Assembly (NCBI RefSeq): GCF_024391045.1
Contig: NZ_JANFCZ010000001.1
Location: forward strand, 124,001 to 188,000
Length of the DNA stretch: 64,000 bases
Direction of reading: 5' to 3'
Source: Pseudarthrobacter sulfonivorans
GTDB lineage: Bacteria; Actinomycetota; Actinomycetes; Actinomycetales; Micrococcaceae
The notes beneath the pieces were generated by a model. It was not told where the DNA came from. It ran no database searches and worked only from the letters and a program-made list of their open reading frames with translations. Shown here one piece after another: positions 59,654-64,000 of the stretch. A program made the translations under genes and the position numbers. Position 1 is the stretch's first letter; each line of letters opens with the position of its first letter.

Positions 59654-61078
59654 GTGGCTATTTCTGAACAACTGCCCGAGGTCGTTTCCGAGGGACAGAA
59701 AGCTACCTCTCGCACCACGCGAGCCACCACAAAAACCGGTGCGGCCAAAAAAGCTGCGGCCGGTTTTGCTGTCTCCGAAAGGGATGCCACCATCAGCAGC
59801 TTCGTCATTGACACCTCCGTCCTGCTCTCGGACCCGCGCGCACTGCTGCGCTTCGCAGAACACGAGGTCATCGTCCCCATCGTTGTCATCACGGAACTTG
59901 AGGGGAAACGGCACGACCCCGAGCTGGGCTACTTTGCCCGCAAGGCCCTCCGGTTGCTCGACGATCTTCGGGTGAAGCACGGCGGCCTGAGCCAGCCCAT
60001 TCCCCTTGGCGATAGCGGCGGTACCCTGATGGTGGAGCTGAACCACATCTCCGCCGATGTGCTTCCCCTCGGGTTCCGCAGCGGCGACAACGACAGCCGC
60101 ATCCTGGCCGTAGCGAAGAACCTGGCCAATGAAGGCCGGAACGTCACGGTGGTGTCGAAGGACCTGCCGATGCGGGTCAAGGCTTCGGCCATGGGGCTGA
60201 CCGCGGACGAATACCGCAACGAACTGGTGCAGGATTCCGGGTGGACAGGCATTGCCGAGGTGGAAGCCAGCGAGGACGAAGTCAACACCCTGTACGGCCA
60301 CGAGCCGGTCTTCATCCCCGCAGCTGCGGAAATGCCGGTCAACACCGGCCTGGTGCTCCTCTCCAACCGCGGTTCGGCGCTGGGCCGGGTTGGCGCCGAC
60401 AAGCAGGTCCGGCTCGTCAAGGGTGACCGGGATGTGTTCGGGCTGCACGGCCGGTCGGCCGAGCAGCGGCTGGCCATCGACATGCTGATGGATCCCGCCG
60501 TCGGCATTGTGTCCATCGGCGGCCGGGCAGGCACCGGCAAGTCCGCCCTCGCCCTCTGCGCGGGCCTGGAAGCGGTGCTGGAGCGCCGCGAGCACCGCAA
60601 GGTGATCGTGTTCCGCCCGCTCTACGCCGTGGGCGGCCAGGAACTCGGCTACCTGCCCGGCTCCGAGTCCGAAAAGATGAATCCGTGGGCGCAGGCCGTC
60701 TTCGACACCCTGGGCGCGCTGGTCAGCCAGGAAGTCGTGGAAGAAGTGATGGACCGCGGCATGCTGGAAGTCATGCCGCTGACGCACATCCGCGGCCGCT
60801 CGCTGCACGACGCCTTTGTGATCGTTGATGAGGCCCAGTCACTGGAGAAGAACGTCCTCCTCACCGTGATGAGCCGCATCGGCCAGAACTCGAAGATCGT
60901 CCTTACCCACGACGTCGCCCAGCGCGACAATCTCCGCGTCGGCCGGCACGACGGCATCGCTGCCGTCGTCGAAACCCTCAAGGGACACCCTCTCTTCGGC
61001 CACATCACCCTGACCCGCTCGGAGCGTTCACCGATCGCGGCCCTGGTGACTGAACTCCTGGAGGGGGCGGAGATCTAA
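59654..61078 (+). CDS. phoH: PhoH family protein, PIN domain plus PhoH ATPase
   Basis: 474 residues. N-terminal PIN RNase domain: [59 protein letters not shown], with [13 protein letters not shown] and [22 protein letters not shown] carrying the acidic residues. C-terminal PhoH NTPase/helicase-like domain: Walker [18 protein letters not shown] and Walker [16 protein letters not shown]. The PIN-PhoH2 type unwinds and cleaves RNA. GTG 59654 has CTGGAG seven bases upstream; a GTG at 59633 would also be in frame. Confidence 0.94.
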   Translation: MAISEQLPEVVSEGQKATSRTTRATTKTGAAKKAAAGFAVSERDATISSFVIDTSVLLSDPRALLRFAEHEVIVPIVVITELEGKRHDPELGYFARKALRLLDDLRVKHGGLSQPIPLGDSGGTLMVELNHISADVLPLGFRSGDNDSRILAVAKNLANEGRNVTVVSKDLPMRVKASAMGLTADEYRNELVQDSGWTGIAEVEASEDEVNTLYGHEPVFIPAAAEMPVNTGLVLLSNRGSALGRVGADKQVRLVKGDRDVFGLHGRSAEQRLAIDMLMDPAVGIVSIGGRAGTGKSALALCAGLEAVLERREHRKVIVFRPLYAVGGQELGYLPGSESEKMNPWAQAVFDTLGALVSQEVVEEVMDRGMLEVMPLTHIRGRSLHDAFVIVDEAQSLEKNVLLTVMSRIGQNSKIVLTHDVAQRDNLRVGRHDGIAAVVETLKGHPLFGHITLTRSERSPIAALVTELLEGAEI

Positions 61079-61098
61079 GCCGCACCGGTTCGCCTGTG

Positions 61099-61132
61099 AG
61101 GGCCGTGGTTCCGTTCGTCGGGCCACGGCCCT
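61099..61132 (+). terminator. terminator-like hairpin after phoH
   Basis: Ten-base stem AGGGCCGTGG / CCACGGCCCT with a loop of about 14 bases, ending in TCTCCGTC. A weak T-tract; it probably ends phoH. Confidence 0.55.
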
Positions 61133-61244
61133 TCTCCGTCGCTTAGACACCTCCCGCCGCTCTGCTGCGGTCGCTGCGCGACCTCCGCGCCGCTTTGGTC
61201 GGCGATGCGCTCCTACGAGAAGGACCGTAACCCGACTTGAGTGC

Positions 61245-61892
61245 CTAGCCAGCCCCGAGGAATCTGGCTGCGGCTTCGTGGCCTTTTACTTGGAGGGTCC
61301 AGTCGGGGCGCTCGAGGGTTTCCGGGGTGACGCGGACTTTTTGGACGTCCACTGCTTTGTTGCCCCAGGCTTTTCGGGTGGTGCCGTTGAGTTCGTAGCC
61401 TAGGGCACGCGACACGCCCAGGGAGGCGGCGTTCCAGGCTGCGGCTTCCGATTCGGCCACTTCGGCGCCCAGCCAGTCGAAGGCCCACAGGACGACGGCG
61501 GCACGCATCTCCGTGCCCAGGCCCCGGCCCTGCACGGACTGGGTGAGCCAGGAGCCGGTGCTGACGGTCCTGAGGGTTGCGAAATCCTTGGCGCCGATGT
61601 CCTGGCAGCCGACGAACCGGCCCTCATGCCAGATTCCCAGCAGCAGGGTCCAGTCCTCGGGAGTGGCTTGCCCGCGGCAGCGCCAGTACCACTGGGCCAT
61701 GTTGGTGCCCAGCGTGTCCGCCGGAAGTTCCGTCCACGGGTTGCTGAAGGGGTTCCGGCCCGGGTCATGGATGCCGCTCGCGGCCGCCGCGGCAGCAGCA
61801 GGTATGTCGTCGTCTGTGATGGGGCGCAGTATCAGCCTGGGTGTGGTCAGCGTGAGCCCGGACAGGGGCCAGATGGAGGTTAGCGCAGTCAT
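61245..61892 (-). CDS. GNAT N-acetyltransferase (RimJ/RimL-like)
   Basis: 215 residues. Pattern: LTTPRLILRPITDDDIPAAAAAAASGIHDPGRNPF at the start, LLGIWHEGRFVGCQDIGAKDFATLRTVSTGSWLTQSVQGRGLGTEMRAAVVLWAFDWLGAEVAESEAAAWNAASLGVSRALGYELNGTTRKAWGN. The acetyl-CoA loop is QGRGLGTEMR and the acceptor-side Asn is in WNAASLGV. Substrate unknown. The ATG at 61892 is preceded by TAGGCT at a six-base spacing on this strand. Confidence 0.92.
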   Translation of the reverse strand: MTALTSIWPLSGLTLTTPRLILRPITDDDIPAAAAAAASGIHDPGRNPFSNPWTELPADTLGTNMAQWYWRCRGQATPEDWTLLLGIWHEGRFVGCQDIGAKDFATLRTVSTGSWLTQSVQGRGLGTEMRAAVVLWAFDWLGAEVAESEAAAWNAASLGVSRALGYELNGTTRKAWGNKAVDVQKVRVTPETLERPDWTLQVKGHEAAARFLGAG

Positions 61893-61898
61893 CAGCGA

Positions 61899-61904
61899 AG
61901 CCTA
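61899..61904 (-). promoter_or_regulatory. -10 hexamer TAGGCT of a probable leaderless promoter (GNAT)
   Basis: On the minus strand TAGGCT, exactly six bases, then the ATG at 61892. The same hexamer and spacing occur at 4762-4767. Confidence 0.65.
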
Positions 61905-61941
61905 ACCGAGGGCTGGAGGTACTGCCTGTCATACGAACCGT

Positions 61942-62736
61942 TCAGGTCCGGATGTCCCAACTGATGTGGCGGCGGACGTCTGTCAGGTTCATTGACTGGG
62001 CGAGGAAGAGGTCGTCCAGCATGTACTCGTCAACGGCCATGATGCGGATCCAATGGCCATGATCCTGTGAGGCGTCCTCCAACGACTGGCTGGCGACACA
62101 AACGCCCGTCTCAAGATCGATCCGCACCCGGTTGCTGCCGGCCAGGCAGAGCGGGGCACTTGGATCCGTGGGCCGGTAGGAGGCAGTTGGCGAGACTCTT
62201 GCCTCCAACGAGGGCCGGCCATGATGCTCGACGCGGCGCACACTCTGCACATCGACCGGGTTCGACCCCGGGAATTCCAACGGAGCCGGAGCCTTGCCGG
62301 CGAGCTCTACAGGATCCAGCGCGGCCGAGAAGCGGCCGTTGCCGAAGTCCGGTTCGCCATAGGCGGCCTCGGGTCGGCGCCTGACCAGGCCGGCGTCGTC
62401 GTATACGGGGGCCACCAGGTGCGGCGGCAACAGCCAGGACTTCCGGGTGGAACTGACGTACAGCCCGTCTCGCGAATCGTTGATCCCGGTGGTGCTGTGG
62501 AGGACAAGACCGTCGGCGGTTTCCAGCCGCAGCGCGCCGGGCCGGCGGAGCCAAGCCCGGATCAGCGGTGCCGCCGGGTCGGGTGCCTCGGCAAAGGGCT
62601 CATCCCAGTACTCGAACCGAAGGGATTGCCATTTCCAGGGGGAAGATCGGCACAGGTTGCGGAACGTCGCCGTCAGGTCTGTGGACGCTGCACTGCTTTC
62701 CGGGTCCGGCCGGCGCCTCGTGTCCCAGGTCGACAT
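61942..62736 (-). CDS. hypothetical protein, no recognised family
   Basis: About 264 residues starting at ATG 62736 (MSTWDTRRRPDPESS). No signal peptide or membrane helix; it reads as a soluble, beta-strand-rich protein with repeated short strands (LRLETADGLVLHSTTG, RDGLYVSSTRKSWLLPP, NRVRIDLETGVCVASQSLED, HWIRIMAVDEYMLDDLFLAQSM). The pattern recalls lipocalin or LolA-like binding folds, but that is only a guess. Leaderless-type TAAACT lies six bases before the start. It faces the prepilin peptidase gene, whose promoter region abuts it. Confidence 0.72.
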   Translation of the reverse strand: MSTWDTRRRPDPESSAASTDLTATFRNLCRSSPWKWQSLRFEYWDEPFAEAPDPAAPLIRAWLRRPGALRLETADGLVLHSTTGINDSRDGLYVSSTRKSWLLPPHLVAPVYDDAGLVRRRPEAAYGEPDFGNGRFSAALDPVELAGKAPAPLEFPGSNPVDVQSVRRVEHHGRPSLEARVSPTASYRPTDPSAPLCLAGSNRVRIDLETGVCVASQSLEDASQDHGHWIRIMAVDEYMLDDLFLAQSMNLTDVRRHISWDIRT

Positions 62737-62742
62737 ATCCAC

Positions 62743-62748
62743 AGTTTA
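62743..62748 (-). promoter_or_regulatory. -10 hexamer TAAACT of a probable leaderless promoter (unknown protein)
   Basis: On the minus strand TAAACT, six bases, then ATG at 62736. A GTG at 62742 within those six bases would be upstream of the predicted start site, which argues for the ATG. Confidence 0.65.
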
Positions 62749-62795
62749 CGCGTGGGCCCTCCGCTGCCACGCCGAAATCCAGTAGCATCCGAGGG

Positions 62796-63350
62796 GTGAT
62801 TCGACGACTCGATGGACTATGGGACGCCACTCCGCTGGCGTTCTGGCTGGTGCTGGCGGCCTGTGCCTATTTCCTGGTCATGGCGGCACGGCTGACGATA
62901 ATTGACGTCCGCCACCATCTGCTGCCGAACCGCATTGTGTTTCCGTCCTACGGCGTGGCGGGAGTCCTGCTGCTTACCGCTGCCATCGTGCACGTTGTTG
63001 CCTCCGGCGCCACGCCAGGAATGTCCGACGGCGGCGCTGAACTCCTGGGCGTTCCTGCCCTTCGGATCGTGGCCGGGGGAGCGGTCCTTTGGCTCTTCTA
63101 CTTTGTCTTGAGGTTGGTGTACCCGCCGGGCATGGGCTTCGGTGACGTCAAGCTCGCAGGCGTCTTGGGGATGTACTTGGGCTACCTCGGCTGGGGGCAC
63201 GTGTTTGCAGGCACATTCGCGGCCTTCCTGCTGGGCGGGCTCTGGTCCTTGGCACTGCTGGCAGCACGGCGCGGCACACTGAAGTCGGCCATCCCTTTCG
63301 GCCCGTTCATGCTCGCCGGGGCGGCCGCCGCCATGCTGCTGCCGGCCTGA
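62796..63350 (+). CDS. A24 family prepilin peptidase, short form
   Basis: About 184 residues, five or six helices. The two catalytic aspartates of type IV prepilin peptidases are present: LTIIDVRHHLLPNRIVFPS and MGFGDVKLAGVLGMYLG. The N-terminal methylase domain of full PilD is missing, as in CpaA/TadV. It would process pre-pilins of a Tad or competence-type pilus, but no such genes are in the window. GTG 62796 has TAGCAT at 62783-62788, giving a leader of about one base. Confidence 0.88.
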   Translation: MIRRLDGLWDATPLAFWLVLAACAYFLVMAARLTIIDVRHHLLPNRIVFPSYGVAGVLLLTAAIVHVVASGATPGMSDGGAELLGVPALRIVAGGAVLWLFYFVLRLVYPPGMGFGDVKLAGVLGMYLGYLGWGHVFAGTFAAFLLGGLWSLALLAARRGTLKSAIPFGPFMLAGAAAAMLLPA

Positions 63351-63512
63351 ACCGGCCTGATCTGACAAGCCTGATACTGCCTCGCAGCAGCCCATCGTGG
63401 ACCCCGCCCGGTGTCTCCCGCTCCAGGTGCTCCACGTATCCATATGGGCCATTTATCCACATAGGCAACCCGCTTAGGTGCTGACGCCGGGGCCCGCTGT
63501 GATGCTTGACGT
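63351..63512 (+). other. intergenic region with one exact DnaA-box-like sequence
   Basis: 162 bases. TTATCCACA occurs at 63453-63461, identical to the E. coli DnaA-box consensus, near CCATATGG (63440-63447). Only one box is seen, so it is not an origin. GATGCT at 63501-63506 lies six bases before the ATG of the next gene. Confidence 0.45.
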
Positions 63513-64000
63513 ATGGAGGGCATAGCGGTGGACGAAGCGGCGGATGCGAACGCCGTCCTTGGGGCTTCGGGTAGCGTTGCGGGCCCGAACGTCGCGCCGG
63601 AAGTGCCTGTTCTGCGCCATGCGGAAGGCGCAGGGTCGTCGCCCGCGCTGGGACCCTGTGATGTAGATCTGTTGCGTCGGGACTATGACGACTGCCTGAA
63701 TTCGTTGGCGGAGATCCGTGGTGCGGAGGCACGGTTGGCGGCCCGGAGGGTGCGGGAGGTGGCCCGGTGTGCGGAACTGGCGCGGTCTTTGGCGGCGCCG
63801 GGGATGTCGCTGCAGGAGCGGAGCGTGCAGGAGATGTCGCTGGTTGCGGAGTTGGCGGGGGTGTTGACCGTGGGTGAACCGGCGGCCGCGGGGCTGCTGG
63901 TGGAGGCCCGGGAGCTGACCACGGCCCTGCCGTTGACGATGGCGGCGTTGGAGGCCGGGGCGGTGTCGTGGCAGCATGCCCGGATCATGGTGGACGAGGC
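63513..64000 (+). CDS. DUF222 / HNH endonuclease-type protein, N-terminal part
   Basis: The first 162 codons are present and the gene continues beyond the window. It starts MEGIAVDEAADANAVL and has a helical DUF222-like pattern (SLAEIRGAEARLAARRVREVARCAELARSL, MSLVAELAGVLTVGEPAAAGLLVEARELTTALPLTMAALEAGAVSWQHARIMVDE). In actinobacteria DUF222 proteins usually end in an HNH nuclease domain and are encoded in many copies, some linked to mobile elements (13E12 family); the C-terminus would show this. Weak leaderless-type GATGCT upstream. Confidence 0.8.
   Translation, partial: MEGIAVDEAADANAVLGASGSVAGPNVAPEVPVLRHAEGAGSSPALGPCDVDLLRRDYDDCLNSLAEIRGAEARLAARRVREVARCAELARSLAAPGMSLQERSVQEMSLVAELAGVLTVGEPAAAGLLVEARELTTALPLTMAALEAGAVSWQHARIMVDE

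Noticed and set aside
58604-60808. Long open frame (734 codons) antisense to uppS and phoH
   Set aside because: It crosses two well-supported genes and the intergenic region, has no domain or ribosome site, and is explained by base composition.
63453-63461. TTATCCACA as a replication origin signal
   Set aside because: A single box without a cluster, an AT-rich unwinding region, dnaA or dnaN nearby cannot mark an origin.

Overview
The window is a gene-dense piece of a high-GC actinobacterial chromosome, most likely from Arthrobacter, Pseudarthrobacter or a close relative in the Micrococcaceae. The pointers are the high GC content, frequent GTG and TTG starts, a mycothiol S-conjugate amidase (Mca), actinobacterial families (DUF501, DUF4307, DUF222) and gene orders shared with other actinobacteria: mazG-eno-ftsB-DUF501-ppx, and greA-DUF4307-mca-small membrane protein-DUF255-hemolysin III-Z-prenyl synthase-phoH. 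The genus is inferred, not proven. I see no prophage, insertion sequence, CRISPR array or rRNA.

Layout. 1-2.2 kb (minus strand): the start of a ROK repressor, a gamma-carbonic-anhydrase-like protein, a methyltransferase and purU. 2.2-4.7 kb: a ZTP riboswitch in front of glyA-folD, closed by a perfect 23-bp inverted repeat. 4.8-7.7 kb: a two-component pair and two small membrane proteins. 7.7-11.3 kb: exonuclease III, trpS, a 2H-phosphoesterase-like protein and a YihY protein. 11.2-15.6 kb (minus): an alpha/beta hydrolase and sdhCDAB. 15.9-20.4 kb: a mannose-1-phosphate guanylyltransferase, an M20 amidohydrolase, and an OhrR-type regulator with Ohr and a zinc-free reductase. 20.6-30.6 kb: a nucleoside uptake and salvage block (BMP lipoprotein, ATPase, two permeases, cdd, deoA, two DedA proteins, add). 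30.6-36.7 kb: mazG, eno, ftsB-like, DUF501, ppx and an anchored subtilisin. 36.7-39.3 kb: type II NADH dehydrogenase, an ACT-GNAT fusion and a tRNA with anticodon UAA but a short variable arm. 39.7-44.9 kb: a complete branched-chain amino-acid-type ABC transporter. 45-49.5 kb: a Bax1-I/YccA protein and the Leloir genes galT-galK with a divergent aldose epimerase. 49.6-52.8 kb: AI-2E-type permease, threonine ammonia-lyase and rhomboid. 52.8-61.1 kb: the greA-to-phoH block. 61.2-64 kb: a GNAT enzyme, an unknown protein, a short prepilin peptidase and the start of a DUF222 protein.

How it fits together. The riboswitch links serine/glycine one-carbon enzymes (and PurU on the other strand) to the folate status sensed as ZTP. 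The nucleoside block imports nucleosides and converts them by deamination and phosphorolysis. The peroxide block pairs a single-cysteine sensor with its usual target and a palindromic operator. Eight genes have a TAnnnT hexamer exactly six bases before the start codon, the spacing expected for leaderless mRNAs, and two of these (the histidine kinase and the M20 hydrolase) also carry a rare TTA codon. I found no unmistakably new multi-gene system. The most unusual items are the short-arm tRNA-Leu(UAA), the leaderless promoter set, the ACT-GNAT fusion and the acidic insert in adenosine deaminase.
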